NCBI GenBank assembly: GCA_004123355.1 | Contig: SCHM01000002.1 | Coordinates: 2,976,001 to 3,040,000 of the forward strand | From: Amphirosellinia nigrospora | Lineage: Eukaryota; Ascomycota; Sordariomycetes; Xylariales; Xylariaceae | Reading direction: 5' to 3' | DNA length: 64,000 nt | Shown: in pieces, positions 26,394 to 38,650 of the stretch | Layout: every line of letters begins with the position of its first letter | Position numbering within the stretch: position 1 is the stretch's first letter | Notes under the pieces: model-generated | Told to the model about the DNA's origin: nothing | The model's database searches: none | The model's input: the letters and a program-made list of their open reading frames with translations, nothing else | Translations under genes and position numbers: made by a program

Positions 26394-29300
26394 ATGTAAG
26401 TCTTTTATTTGCTAACTAGCAAGTCGCATTTGCTACGGAGTTATTAGTGCCTTCCTTTACATCATGTGGTTGTGGCTAATTCGTTCCTCTAGGAAGTTCG
26501 GCAAACAAATCCAGAAGCGTCAGCTAGAGGTCCCCGAGTATGCTGCCAGTTTCGTGAACTACAAAGCTCTTAAAAAGGTGCGTTTGGTAGAACCCCTACT
26601 AAAATGAGTACTCTGTGCTGCTGGTTAGCAAGCTTTCCATGTGGCGAGTTGCTGGGCTCCATACTGCTGTATATTATATACGGCATTATCAATGCAGTTG
26701 ACGTTGACCCTAGTTCCCAATGCTAACCGACTTTATCAGCTTATAAAACGACTTTCCGCTACTCCAACTCTCAGTGCCCAAAATGATCCTCCTTCCTCCT
26801 GCACCTGTAGATACGCAGGTCGCTCTACAAGCGAACAAAGCAAAATTTTTCTTCCAACTAGTACGGTCTACACCAGTTACCCTTTCGCTATACTTCATTC
26901 AATGGCTACTAACATTCCAAAGGAGCGAGAGTTAGAGAAGGTCAATGCCTTTTACCTTCAGAAAGAGGCAGAGGTGAGTTATTCTCAGTGGCGCTCATCT
27001 TCAGGTTTCGAATTATGATAATGACCATGTTCTAGCTCAAAATACGACTTAAAACACTGATAGAAAAAGAAAGTCCTAAAGTCACGGCAAGGAATTTCCA
27101 GACGGTCGGCGAAATTCACTACTCTAGAAGAAGGGTTCCAGCAGTTTGCCAATGATTTGAATAAGCTCCAACAATTCGTCGAAATCAACGGTACCGCCTT
27201 CTCAAAAATTCTCAAAAATGGGACAAGACATCAAAATCCAAAACGAAAGAGCTATACCTCTCCCGTGCCGTGGAAGTGCAGCCTTTCTTTAACGCCACCG
27301 TCATTAGCGAGCTCTCAGATCAAGCTACAACAAGCTTGCAAGAGCTAGGAGCCTGGGCGGATGGTGATAATGTCAATTTCGAAGGGAAGGCGGAACAACA
27401 TATTGTGAGCAGTCAACACCTGGTTGGAACTGACGAAGGCGATGCAGATAGCTTGTTACTAGATACTGCCATCTCTGGCAACTTAGAGTCTTTACGGGAC
27501 TTGTTGTCAAGAATGCAGGATGCTTCAAGTTCGACACCTACAATGGATATCTCTTTAAGAGAAAGGGTTACGCGAACGTTCCTTGCTGCTGTCAATGAAG
27601 CGCCACAAGCGTCACTTGAAGTGTTGTTAGCAACAGGCCTTGTCGACGTCCGGTCCGAGGATGATATAAATGAACGAAATTGCGTTCATCAGGCCACCAT
27701 CTATGGAAATCAGTTCGTGCTGAGTGTCGGCCTCTCGGGGGGTGTCGAGGTCAACAGAACAGATGTATATGGTAGGGTACCTCTACATTATGCGAGCATG
27801 CATGGCCGCTTAGACATGCTTGAGGTTCTTCTTCGAGGTGCGACTAATTCTTACCCTGATCAAGGCGGTATGTCGTTTCTAAACCGTTGCGTAGCGGTCC
27901 CTCGACAATCGATATTATCGATCATGATAATTTCACTCCATTAATCCATGCCATTATTCATGGACACCTCACATGCGTCCAACTACTTTTGAATGCCTCG
28001 TCTCGGTTAGATCCCGTATCAGAGACAGACCACATACCACTTAACTTAGCGTGTGAACATGGCTCAATTGAGATCGTAGAGATTCTCTTGCAGCATGGTG
28101 CACAAATACTTGCTGACGCTGAAGGGCTCTATCCACAACACCTTGTGGCCCGGTCAGGACAGACCCCCGACTGCTTCGTTTATTAAAGCAATACGGAGCC
28201 GACTTAGATCAGATCGACAAGCTCTACGGATGGACGCCGTTGGTTCATGCTGCAAGTGAGGGGAATGTACCATGTCTTCAGGGACTGTTAAGCGTTGGCG
28301 TCAATCCGAATATTGTCGACGAGAAGGATTTGCCTGCCATGTACTACGCGGCGTGGGAGGGCATTTAACATGTATGCAGCTGCTCACACCGTTTCAAAAG
28401 GGGAAGGCAGAAAGCCCCTTAGCAATGCAAGCTACTGGATCACTATTGGTGCCCATGGCTAATAGCGGCGGACCTGTTCCTATGTCGCTAGATGTCGATG
28501 CGATCCCCGCATTAGAACTACCTCCTCCTATCATCCCACTACGTCGGTACGGTCACAATTTCTTGGACACCAAAACCGTCGTACAGATCAGTTTCGATGA
28601 GAACGGACAACAGCCTCTAGTGTTCTTCCATGACAGCAAATACCCTGCTGCTCGGCTTACTATCTCTTCCAAGTTGTCAGATCTTATACCGAAGAATATC
28701 ATTCTGCCCTTTCAGGAAGATACCCGACTTGTTTCTTTCCAGGTGGATAACCTTGATACCTTCACACTTGATTTTGACGTCTTTCCAACATATGGTGCCA
28801 AGATCATTGCGAAGACAGTTGCTCTTCCCGAGGCTTTCAGATCATCCTGGAAGAGCTCCGGTAGATGTTGCCTAGCCTTGTTCGACCCGCGGCTTCGGGC
28901 CATAGGGCAGATCACCTTCAATACGCAAGCCATTAAGCCCTTTCGAGGAGCCCCATTGGAAATCACAGACTTTGAGACATACTGGAAAGCTACAAGCCAA
29001 CTCGACCAAAACTTTACGACGTTTGTCACTGGGTCAAGTTTATCAGGAGAATTTGTTCAGCTCCATGTTCAACACACCAGTGACGGAATCCCTGTCGTCT
29101 GGCCAACATGGAAGATACAATGTGGCCAGTTGAGATGCCACTAGCCCGTCTGACTTTTGAAGAGTTCACTACTGTCACGGCGACAAGCCCTACTCGTGCC
29201 CATCTTTCATCGATATTAGCACATGGGCACGAGAACATAGCCGAAGTACATCGCGTGCTCTCGACAGCGGGAATCTCCGTTGAACAGGCTTTGTCGGTGC

Positions 29301-29962
29301 TGCCTGCTTCAATGCACGTCAATCTACAGATCCTCTACCCGTCCGAGGATGACGAGAGAAAATTCGGGATTGGTCCAACCGTGGATACAAATAGCTTCGT
29401 GGATGCCGTCTTGGCGGTTGTGTTCGATCATGCGCGAGAGCAGCGAGCAAGGACGCTGTCAGCTCCTAGCGCGGTGCGATCAATCGTGTTTAGCTCATAC
29501 AACCCAACCATGTGTGCAACTCTCAACTGGAAGCAACCGAACTTCCCCGTCTTTCTTTGCAACGACCTCGGACGCGAGGAGACCATGCCGGCTCCGAACG
29601 TCATCCAGAGCAGTGGCCGGAGAACCTTCTCGATCAAGGAGGTGGTTAGGATAGCGCAGAATAATAACCTCATGGGGCTTGTCTGCAGTGCTCGGTTACT
29701 GGTGAGTTATCTCATCCTCTTCACTTCGTTTCTTCTCCCCACCCACTTTGCTACTATAGAATGAATCACTAACAGTAAACCCCCTTAAAGGATATGGTGC
29801 CCGCCTTGGTGGATGCTATTAAGTCCCACGACTGCCCTCGTGGTTGATCAGTCAGCTAACCAACGGATGCACTCGGACCCATTCCAGCGCATCCCAAAAG
29901 GTGTCGACGGTGTTTTGAAGAGCAACGGCGTTCTACGCTTTAACGAGTCAATTGACGTATAG
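26394..29962 (+). CDS. nuc-2: phosphate-starvation regulator NUC-2/PHO81 (SPX-ankyrin-GDPD)
   Basis: Orthologue of Neurospora NUC-2 and yeast Pho81, the inhibitor of the cyclin-CDK that keeps the phosphate-starvation transcription factor inactive when phosphate is plentiful. The N-terminal SPX domain starts KFGKQIQKRQLEVPEYAAS and continues with EREL-KVNAFYLQKEAELK and LQQFVEINGTAFSKILKK, the inositol-pyrophosphate-binding type of surface. Ankyrin repeats follow (for example YGRVPLHYASMHGRLDMLEVL and DNFTPLIHAIIHGHLTCVQLLL), then a degenerate GDPD-like C-terminal half ending at 29962. The initiator codon is itself split by intron 1: AT at 26394-26395, intron 26396-26492, G at 26493. Further introns begin at 26578, about 26860, about 26974 and about 29701. 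Frame steps near 26790, 27064-27068, 27214-27218, 28165, about 28370, 29126 and about 29850 mostly equal one base missing in a run. Confidence 0.9.
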
Positions 29963-30406
29963 ACGTTCTACTGTTGTCTGAGTATTGGTGCTTGGGTTGG
30001 GACTAGCTACGGCAAAGGGGGCAAATATGGGGATAATATGGTATCGGTCAAGTACGGCTATCTGATTGTTTGCCGAGCTGACCTTTTTAGTGTCACTTGC
30101 GACGGCTAGGTGGTAGGCAAGTGGAGGAGGCATGTTTAGTGATAAGTAAGGAACAAGTAAAACATAAGCTCAACGGGCTACTGGTTTAATCGCCATGAAA
30201 AGCCGCATGGAGACAGAAGACTAGGTTATGCGCAAGACACTGTCGTTCAAGTGATAATAGAGCGGAACCTAGTAACGATTCATCGAAGTAGAAAGGAGAC
30301 GAAAAAAAAAGAATTAAACCGTTACTTGTTCATAATGGTGATTATATTACTCCTTCATTCAGTGGTATCCGAAACAAAGTTTTGCCTGTTTCCTATATAA
30401 CCAAAC
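29963..30406. other. convergent intergenic region
   Basis: Between the 3' ends of nuc-2 and the membrane-protein gene on the other strand. It is AT-rich with an A run near 30303. No gene was seen. Confidence 0.5.
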
Positions 30407-31278
30407 CTAAGCCCCCTTATACTCGTACCGCAACGCGCTAAGCTCCCTCTCGGGATCGATGCTCCCCATCAACATCTTGGCGACGAGCACGACGGCGTAG
30501 ATGAGCGCGGGGAGGTTCGCCAGCCCGACGTGGCCCCAGTGCTGGTGCGCGGCGGCCGACCGCGGCGACGAAGATGACGACAGGAAGCCGGCGAGGACGA
30601 GCAGGCCGCAGATGGCGACGTTGAGGAAGGGCAGGTACTGCTCGAGCGGCGAGCGGTGCTGCGCCGCCCAGAAGAAGAAGGAGTGTGACGCCGCGCTGGC
30701 GCGTCTGCGGCGGCGGGCGTTGGCGCCCATCGGGCCGAGGAGACCCCTCCTCCTCCTGAAGTAGTAGTAGATGATGTGTTGTGGTTGTTGTCGTTTTCGT
30801 CCCTGGCGGAACCCACCCACGCGTCGAGGAACCGGATCCCCGTGACGCCGGGCGGGAGGGACCACAGGGCCCAGGCCGTGGAGGCGAGGCTCGAGAGCGC
30901 GAGGAGGGATATCCAGACATCTCCTCCCTTCCGCCTCCTCCCCCTCGTCCCCCTCGTCCCCCTTCTCCTCCTCCTCCTATTTCCGCACCACTCCCTCTAG
31001 ATATGAACCCGGCCAACCCCGTAAACAGGACGAGGAAGTACGGGATCGCGGATAGCGCGGGGGCAGAGCAGGAAGAGGCGGAACTGCGCGTTGCGCGCCG
31101 CGTTCTGCCGCGTCAGGGATTGGATCAGCTCGTCCTGCTCCTGCTCGTCCAGCGCCCGCCCGTCATCGTCCGAGTCGAGGTCGCTCAGGTGCTGCGAGGA
31201 CGAGGGCGATGTCGTCGTCGTGTCCGAGGGGTACGCGAAGGTGCGGCGGAGGCGGGTCGCTGCGCTTTTGAGGTCCAT
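30407..31278 (-). CDS. multi-pass membrane protein (conserved fungal, unknown function)
   Basis: The ATG at 31278 starts MDLKSAATRLRRTFAYPSD, followed by a Ser/Asp-rich linker and the acidic helix EQEQDELIQSLTRQNAARNAQ. Four hydrophobic segments are visible across the reading frames: LSAIPYFLVLFTGLAGF, LLALSSLASTAWALW, YLPFLNVAICGLLVLAGFL and LANLPALIYAVVLVAKMLM. The protein ends DPERELSALRYEYKGA at 30407. The pattern fits a small fungal membrane protein with both ends cytoplasmic. I do not recognise a named family. The gene is very GC-rich with low-complexity runs of GGA/CTC, and the frame moves near 31060, about 30925 and about 30780; an intron near 30780 is possible instead of the last step. 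Confidence 0.55.
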
Positions 31279-32035
31279 TCTTTTTCCTTTTCTTTTCTTT
31301 TCTTCCCCCGCCTAGGATTGTCCTCTAGGGAAGTAGTGAGTAATATAAGATGTTGTTATGAAGTTCGGCTGATGTCGCCTTTCGTGTGGCGCTTTAGCCG
31401 CACATATATGATGATGTTTCGTAGTGTACCTGAGGTGTTTCGGAAAGTTTATGTTGCGAGGGTAGGTAGGCTCGTTTATGAACGTCGCTTTACTTAGGCA
31501 CCTAGCGGCTTGTTCTTTAGGAGACCATCTTGGGTCGCTCTCTAGAAGCGTTGACTTTTGTAATTGCGAAGGGTTGGAAAGCATACACTGCCCGGTTATA
31601 GCTGCCTATTGTAACAGTCTGGGAAGAAGTCGGAGGGGTGATGGGGTGACGTAGCTCCGCACCCCTGTCATTAGACCGGCACCGCATGTGGGCCCAGGGT
31701 CTAATGGCTACCTATGATGACTGTGGCTGAACATGTGAATAGCATCTTGCTGCGACTTATTATTTAAGAACACAGCGGTGTTTCTATTCAAGAATTTGTC
31801 TCTTAATTCGGGTTGTGTGTATCTTGTAGCTGAAAAATCTAGCATAAATATGTGCCTACAGTAACCAAGAGTAAAGTTACTTTCTACCCAAGTTAGTTCT
31901 GGTTGAATTGCTACACAGCCGATTTAGCTCTTATGCAGAGTGAGGTTCTGGTGATATCTTATATACATACTAGGGTATATAAATGCCGATGCTACCTAGC
32001 GTTATGTGCATATACATGTATGTCTATATGAGAAG
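31279..32035. other. intergenic region
   Basis: Likely promoter of the membrane-protein gene on the left and 3' UTR of COX11 on the right. AT-rich in the second half. No gene was recognised. Confidence 0.5.
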
Positions 32036-33164
32036 TTATGGTGATGTTGTAGGGAAGTTCTTAAAATTCCCATTATTATCATACTTGGCTTCTGTAAAAA
32101 AAGGAAACAAGTTAGTTAGCTCGCCATCACCAACTGCAACTAGAGCAACTATGCCGGCTCTCAAGATACGAAGAAAAGGGCCGTGGCGCAAACTTACTAA
32201 AGAAGGTATAGCTCAACGTGACCTCATTAATGCCCTCATGTTCAGGTCCTCCAGCAGGTCGGGGTCGAGGTAGAAGAAGACGGGCATGTCGACCGTCTCC
32301 CCGGCGTTGAGGCGCTGCTCCTCGAAGCAGAAGCACTGGATCTTGCTGAAGTAGGGCGCCACCTGGGCCGGGGTGACGCTGTACGTGGCGACGCCGATGA
32401 TGTCGCTGTCGCTGCGGTTCGTGGCCGTGTAGAACGCCAGCGCCGTCTCCCCGGTAGCACGCGCACCTCGCGCTGCTGCGGCGTGAACTTCCACGGCAGC
32501 ACGTCCGACACCGAGGCGTTGAACGTCACCCGGATCCGTCGCGCGTCCTTCACCGGTATCAGCCGCGACGCCGGGTCCCCGTCGGCCGACCCGCCGTGGC
32601 CCGGCGCCTTGATCGGTTGACCGCCCCAGCCCGTCGTTTGGCAGATCTGTTATTCGGGGATACGTGTTAGCGCTGATCATGGTATGATCCCGGAGTCGTC
32701 ATTCCCCTTCGAGTCGCCGTAGCAAACATAACTTGGTAGGATATTCGACGCTGAATACATCAGAATAGTCTAGGCGGGAAAGACGCACCATCTTATACAT
32801 GGGCACAGAGCCATACGACAAAGCGACGGTGCCGAGGATGATGCTGAGAGTGTAGAACCTAGCACATGGTACATAATGAGCTCCCTGTCTGACACTCGAC
32901 CCCCTCTCTTATACAGCTCCGAGTGGATAAACAATTGGCATACATAGTCGTGCGGTTCTTATATTTATAGTGTTCGCGCAAACGGTCCATCGAGGGCGGC
33001 TGCGTCTGACCCTGCTGTGCTTTCGTTGTATTGGAGATCGGCCGGTGAGCCGCGCGCATGGGGAATTGCCTCGCTCGGGCGAGTTCTCGACGACACGATG
33101 CGCATGCCCACGACGAGGCGTTCGACTGGAGAGCTCTCCACGAGAGCCGCGGGAGAAAATTCAT
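32036..33164 (-). CDS. COX11: cytochrome c oxidase assembly protein COX11
   Basis: Copper chaperone of the mitochondrial inner membrane that delivers copper to the CuB site of Cox1. The ATG at 33164 opens a basic, Arg-rich presequence (MNFLPRLSWRAL). The conserved KNRTTM follows, split by an intron between AT and G. Next is the membrane helix FYTLSIILGTVALSYGSVPM, then an intron, and ICQTTGWGGQP. The soluble domain has DVLPWKFTPQQ, the copper-binding CFCFEEQ with its two cysteines, LNAGETVDMPVFFY and INEVTLSYTFFKA. A last intron ends in TTTTTTTACAG before KYDNNGNFKNFPTTSP, stopping at 32036. Frame steps at about 32233-32235 and 32449-32452 lie in C runs and each needs one base. Apart from these the gene looks complete. 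Confidence 0.93.
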
Positions 33165-33579
33165 GCTGGTGGTGGCGTGGAGAACATTTGAGAAGCCCTC
33201 ACAACTTGGAGCTTGTTAGATGTTTTGTCCAACATAAATTTAGCGTAGGATGGTGTCGCGGATCAATTACAGGGGACTGCCCTGGGGCGCTCTCAGGCCC
33301 ACTATAGCTGCAACGACCCCTCCACTGTTAGCTTCACCGTGCATGCGGCTCTGGACATGATCGGAGTTATAATATCGTGTTTTATACATGGAGAAGTTAC
33401 CTCCAAGACCTTTATAAACTACCTAGGTACCTAAGCTGAAATGATAAATTTTATTTCGTAAGGATGTACTGTAATTTGAATGTACAAATTTTCATTACAG
33501 GTCCTACCGTTACCGAGTTATTGATATCAATGCAAACCCCCAAAAAGAATGAGCCCAAGGAGTATCTATGTACGTACAA
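33165..33579. other. intergenic region
   Basis: Promoter of COX11 and 3' flank of the flavoprotein gene. A palindromic CCTAGGTACCTAAG motif occurs near 33422. No gene was seen. Confidence 0.5.
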
Positions 33580-35280
33580 TCATGCCGACTTTCCATTCGC
33601 GAACTTTTTACCGATGCCAATGACGCGGGCTGATACCCTCGCCTTCGTTGTGCTAAAACACCTGTCCGGGAGATCTATAAGGAATACTTGGATAACCAAG
33701 ATAATGACTCTTAGTAGCCAATCTAGAATGCTTAACTCTGGTTGCCTCCCGCGGTTGGAGGTAGAGTCCACAAACTCAAAGGGTAGACGGGCGCCAAGGT
33801 GTGAAATGGAGATGTGCAATCCACTGCTGAAACCATCTTCATGGAAACCGAATCCAGTCCATGCGCCAGCATAGCTGATGCCGCGCTTGTTTTGAATCCT
33901 CGGGAGTTTTCCCAGGGCCTGGACGGCGGCTGGGGTATATAAGGGATGCGAATAGGAGTATCGGCCCTGTACGGTCTCGGCTTTCGGCTCGTAGATAGGA
34001 TTCAAAGTGACTAATACGTCGCCGAATGCTTTGCGGGGAATATGTTGTATCGCATTCATATTGTAGGTCAAAGAGACTTGGTCGATGTCTTTGCCGGTCC
34101 ACGGTGAAGAGACTGCTAGATAGTTCCATGAAGACCATGCGTTCCGCCGTTTGGGCATGAGAGATAGGTCGGAATGGAGGACGCATGTGCTCTCGGATGT
34201 ATGAAAATTGGACATGATGGCTTTCTCTTCCTCGGTGGCTGAAGGCGCAATAATCTGAAAAGCCTGATCCCCTTGGGTGGCGAGAATGACATGGTCGTAC
34301 ACTTCCGTGTTACCGTTCTCCAGCTGCAGCCTCACCTGGCCGTTCTTCTCGTTGGATAGATGCTTCACCGCAGTTTTGAGGAAGAGGTGGTTTGGAGGGA
34401 ATCCTCTCATTACTGCGTCGACGTATGACTTTGCACCATTTTCCAATGTTAACCATTCTGGCTTTCTCGATATTGTGCTCAGAAGATGATGGCTCCACCT
34501 GTGTTCCAATATTAACATCGAAGTCTCGGAAAAGTACGACCACACAACTTACATAGACCTGACTAGCGTGATGATAGGAAACTGCAGAGCACACGAGTTT
34601 GGTCTCATGCACCACATCGCAGCCGTGATGGGAATGAGATAGGCATTACGAAATGTCTCGGAGTAGCCCTGCCTATCTAGGTAATGACCAATCGTCTCTG
34701 GGCTTCTCGAGGATGATGAATGCCCGTCGAAGCTGGTCCCTTCATCTCTCAAAAGGTCTAGAGCAAATTTATTAAAGCGGATGATGTCGAAGACCAGCCT
34801 CCACATCGATGGTGAAAAGAAGTTTATCCTCTGGCAGAAGATGGCGTCTAAGCCGTTGCTCGCCCACTCGAATCTCCCCTTGTCCCGGGAGAAGCCAAAT
34901 GTCATCTGAGTTGGGACGGTCGGGACATTAACCTTGCGCAGAAAATTAATGAAATTTGCTATGATCATGTTAGTCTGGGTAATTACTGGCATTCTGACCG
35001 GTTACAAACGGTATGCAGCTGTGTTTATGACGGTGAAGCCCGTATCGACCAGAGTTCGGAATTTGCCCATCTTCCATTCTACCGTGTTTGCGTGGCCGCC
35101 TAACCGATCGGCGGCCTCATATAGGTAGACATCGTGATGTGTGCGATTCAAGGCCCAAAGGGCTGCAATCCCAGCCGAGCCGCCGCCAACGATGGCTACT
35201 TTCTTCCTGGGCACCAAATTAACGGATGATGTCATTGATACTGAGATGACGATGACCAAAAAAAAAAAGAGATAATGCAA
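33580..35280 (-). CDS. FAD-dependent amine-oxidase-like oxidoreductase
   Basis: The N-terminus MHYLFFFLVIVISVS is hydrophobic, a signal peptide or anchor. It is followed by the dinucleotide-binding fold KKVAIVGGGSAGIAALWAL and the YEAADRLGGHANT block that ends the ADP-binding unit of amine-oxidase-like flavoproteins. Two short introns fit exactly: about 54 bp after NTAAY (rejoining as PNFINFLRK) and about 54 bp after TLVRS (rejoining as MWSHHLLS). The C-terminal part has YDHVILATQGDQAFQII, SYAGAWTGFGFHEDGFSSGL, the typical flavin-contacting tail, and a final hydrophobic helix near LLRVIILVIQVFLIDL. The family resembles predicted NAD/FAD-binding proteins found near cyclopropane-fatty-acid synthases in bacteria; the substrate is unknown. 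The frame is uninterrupted over all three exons, in contrast to most neighbours. Confidence 0.8.
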
Positions 35281-37178
35281 GAAGTAGTTAATTTGGGAGA
35301 GGCGGCGGATTATGTATCAATAGGGGTATCATAGGTATGCTGTGTTTAATAAACTTGGGCGGGTTGCTGTTGCTAGCGGGGATATATATTGAAATATTGA
35401 AACATTGAAGCAGAAGAAATGACGTTTAAGTGTAGTCGGCCGCGGCATAGTTAGCCGCCACGTGCATGTGCCAGCGCTGGGCTCATCCACAGGTGCCATG
35501 CGATGCGACGACGATTCAGGAAAACAGAGATTCAAAATGCACAAAATGCACTGGATGGGGACAGACCGCGGCTACAGCACATGTAAGAAGGTGGCGCTTT
35601 TTGGTGCAATAACAGCGCAGCGCGAACGTGTCGCAAGAGCGAGCTAGCTAGCTGCTGCAACGTTGCCCACCACTTTCCTTTTCGCCTCGCAGCCCTCGTC
35701 GCAGCCTAGGAGCGGTGGGAAAGTAAAGTAAAGTACTGTACTGTACATCACACTTACATACGATGAATCCCGGCAGCTTTCTCTCATGGTACGGAGGCAG
35801 TGGACACTAGTGGGTAGCTTATGCGGTTATGTGGTTCTGTGGTTATGTGGTTCTGTGGTTCTGTGGTTCTGTGGTTCTGTGGTTCTAATCGCGGGCAAGG
35901 GGCTGGCTTCGAGGTTGGGTAGGAATGGTCTCATTCGACCTGGCAATGATAAGGATGAGGCGATATTCGCGATATGTGATATCGCGGAGGACGGGACCGA
36001 CAAAGTAAGGCAGCTAACTTTGTTGTCGGTTCAAGGTTGCCGAAGATCAATTAGTGTAGTGTAAGTAGTGTAGTCTATCCCTGAGCGCAGTTCTGCTGAC
36101 GGGCAGTGGAATGCATGCACGGCCGCTGCATATATATAGAGCTTAATGCCTTCCTCTTTTGCTCTCCCTCGCCTGAAAGGACATAGCTTGTAAGGAGGGA
36201 GCTGAAGGACCCGACGGATGTATGTCTTCAGTTAGACGAGCCTGTGGGTCTGCCTTAAGACAGAAAACATTTTAACAGTTATAAATACTGTGCGTAGATG
36301 TTGAAGGTTTTTAACATCCCAGCCACGGCATCTTGTCCAGAGTCCTACGTTGAAGCCGAAAGTGTCAATTCTCTGACACCATAGTAGTGAATTAGTTGTA
36401 ACATAATAAACATGACACAAGCAAATCACAAAATTGCTGGAGTCACATGTGCACTACAATCCTTAACATAGTGTGGAGACACGTAGGTACTAGGCACAGC
36501 ACATACGACAAGCAGTAATATCAAGAGATGTCGAGGCTCAACGGGACCGAATACTCAGAGGCGACGATCCGAAGACCGCCGTCTAATATCCAATTCTTTA
36601 AAGCTCCATGTTTTCAGTCTACCCGGCTAATACAACTCAGCGTCCGTGAAAAAGATAGGAACGCAGAGCCTAATAACTGCACTCGGGAGTAAATCAACTT
36701 TCATGGAGGAGAAAAAGAGGATCAAGAAAGAGGGCGCAGAATTATCAGTCACATTATATACGTAGATCGCGATGGGGCTAGAGCACAGACCACCTATGTT
36801 AGTATGGATTATGGGGCAGGCTCATGTGGCTTGGAAGCACGTACCATACCTGTGTGGCTAGGACTGCCAAGCCTGCTGTAGGTACCTTAGGTACTGACCT
36901 CCGTCGCATTTGGAATTGCGAGTGCCTGGAACCGGTTACGCAACACCAAACATCATCGATCCATCCAGCCTCCTCAACCAACCAACATATTCAACTTCGA
37001 CCACATCGGATAACTTCTCCCGAACAACGAACAGCATCAAAACACGCAAGAAGGCCAGCGAATCCCTGATAACTACCGAAGTCAAGCCATCAAGTCGCAT
37101 CTAGCGCCAAAAACGAGCTCTACCCGCCAGAGGAGAGGAGAAAGCCAGGGCTAATCAATCACCCAACCGAACAACAAG
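35281..37178. other. intergenic region between divergent genes
   Basis: It carries the promoters of the flavoprotein gene (left) and VTI1 (right), and the 8-bp tandem repeat at 35831-35886. A near-palindromic GTAGGTACCTTAGGTAC lies at about 36880. The last 200 bp read as a typical CA-rich fungal leader. No further gene was recognised. Confidence 0.5.
35831..35886. repeat. 8-bp tandem repeat, seven copies
   Basis: Seven head-to-tail copies of GTGGTTCT, one with AT as its last two bases. A degenerate eighth copy precedes it at 35823-35830. The period is not a multiple of three and no conserved gene covers it, so it is a noncoding minisatellite. Confidence 0.92.
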
Positions 37179-38008
37179 ATGGCGAACCCCCTCGACACCG
37201 ACGCCGGCTCCGAGCTGTTCGCCAGCTACGAGGCCGAGTTCAAACTCGTGCAGGCCGACCTGACGCAGAAGCTCGACCAGATCCCCGAGCTGAACGGCGA
37301 GCCGCGGAAAGCCGCTGTCACCCAAGCCGAGCGGGCGCTCGAGGAGGCCGAGGAACTGGTACGGCAAGACCCCGAAAAATAAAACATAGTAGATTTTAAG
37401 GACGGACGGACTCGCTAACTCTTGAGATTGAGAAACACAGCTCGGCCAGATGCGCCTGGAGAAGCAGAACATCCCTCCACGAGCCGGGCCAAGGTGAACG
37501 CGCGGCTGCGTAACTTCGAGACGGACGTCGACAAGGCCAAGCGGAAGCTGCAGGCGCTCGCCGACGACCGCGCCGCGCTCTCGGGTCCCGCTACACGGAC
37601 GACCCGGACGCGTCGAGCCCGAGCGACCGCCAGCTCGAGCAGCGGCAGCAGCTGCTGGCGGGCACGGACCGGCTAGACCGGTCGTCGCAGCGGCTGCGGT
37701 CGTCGCAGGCCCTCGCCCACGAGACCGAGGCCATCGGCGCCGCCACCCTGGCCGACCTGCACTCGCAGCGCGAGCGCATCCAGCACACGGGCGAGATGCT
37801 CTTCGAGAGCGAGGGCTACGTGGATCGCAGCGTCAAGACGCTGAGGGGATGGCGCGTAGGTAATGTGACTCCTTTTTTCTTACGGCGTATGTACGTGGTA
37901 ACTAACACCTTCCCGATCAGGATGGCTACGAATCGGGTAATCACCATCGCCATCATCACGGTGCTAGTCATACTCATCTTCGCCATCATCTTTGCCAAAT
38001 TCAGGTAA
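37179..38008 (+). CDS. VTI1: vesicle-transport v-SNARE VTI1
   Basis: Qb-SNARE acting in Golgi, endosome and vacuole fusion. Exon 1 encodes MANPLDTDAGSELFASYEAE, the start of the N-terminal three-helix domain. An intron (37359-37440, CAG acceptor) is followed by LGQMRLEKQNIPP and KVNARLRNFETDVDKAKRKL. The SNARE helix region contains SDRQLEQRQQLLAGTDRLDR, SSQRLRSSQALAHETE and IGAATLADLHSQRERI. A second intron begins at about 37857 and the last exon gives MATNRVITIAIITVLVILIF, the C-terminal membrane anchor, stopping at 38008. The short sequence after the anchor (AKFR) is normal. Frame steps near 37484, 37575 and 37845-37848 (a GGGG run) each need one base. The partner SEC17 lies 5 kb away on the other strand. 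Confidence 0.93.
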
Positions 38009-38650
38009 AGGGGGGGAAGAGGGAGTAAACATGGCTGGTAGATTTCCTGATTGATGGCCACCACTCAGCCCTACAGCTTTATCAGGCCCTTACTCAAGAA
38101 ATGGGAAAAGCGGAAAGAACCAAATATGCATAGATGCTTGCGCATGACAACAAGCACCTAACAGTTCCAGACTTTTCTACGGTCATCGGTGTGGTAATCA
38201 ACACTCTGTATTTTGACGGAACCATCATGCCTCAGATAATGACGGCATGAAACAGCTGGGCGTTTTGCGGAGTTAGACCGGTTTTGGCTTTTTGTATCAC
38301 CCGGAAACCGATTCAGATATATGTAGTTGTTTTTTTGGTCGCTCTATCGTATATATTACCTCGGTTTGACGTAGGTAGAGGGGAACGAAAGCCGACTAAC
38401 CGGAATATAATTCATTATAATCCCTTTATCTGTGCTCATCATACATCATACTTCAACGAAAGATATCGATTTATTTTTGTTATTTCTTTATCCCGCAACG
38501 CCGATAAAGCAAGGGTCATAGCAGGCTGTTCGTCGCTGGAGCTTCTAACCGCTCATAAACTTGAAAATAATTTGAGGAATGGGTAAGCACAGGATAGTAA
38601 TGGTGCAAGTGGGTATCATGTAGATGAAGTGAGGCTTGTTCGTCCACGCC
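38009..38650. other. convergent intergenic region
   Basis: 3' flanks of VTI1 and RRP12. The region is AT-rich and holds only short open frames without motifs. Confidence 0.5.

Noticed and set aside
30438-31016. 192-codon Arg/Gly/Pro-rich open frame
   Set aside because: Off-frame translation of the GC-rich membrane-protein gene; the hydrophobic segments lie in the other frames.
35786-36064. Open frame with repeated VVLWFCGS over the minisatellite
   Set aside because: The residues only reflect the 8-bp repeat read in one frame; no homologous protein pattern.
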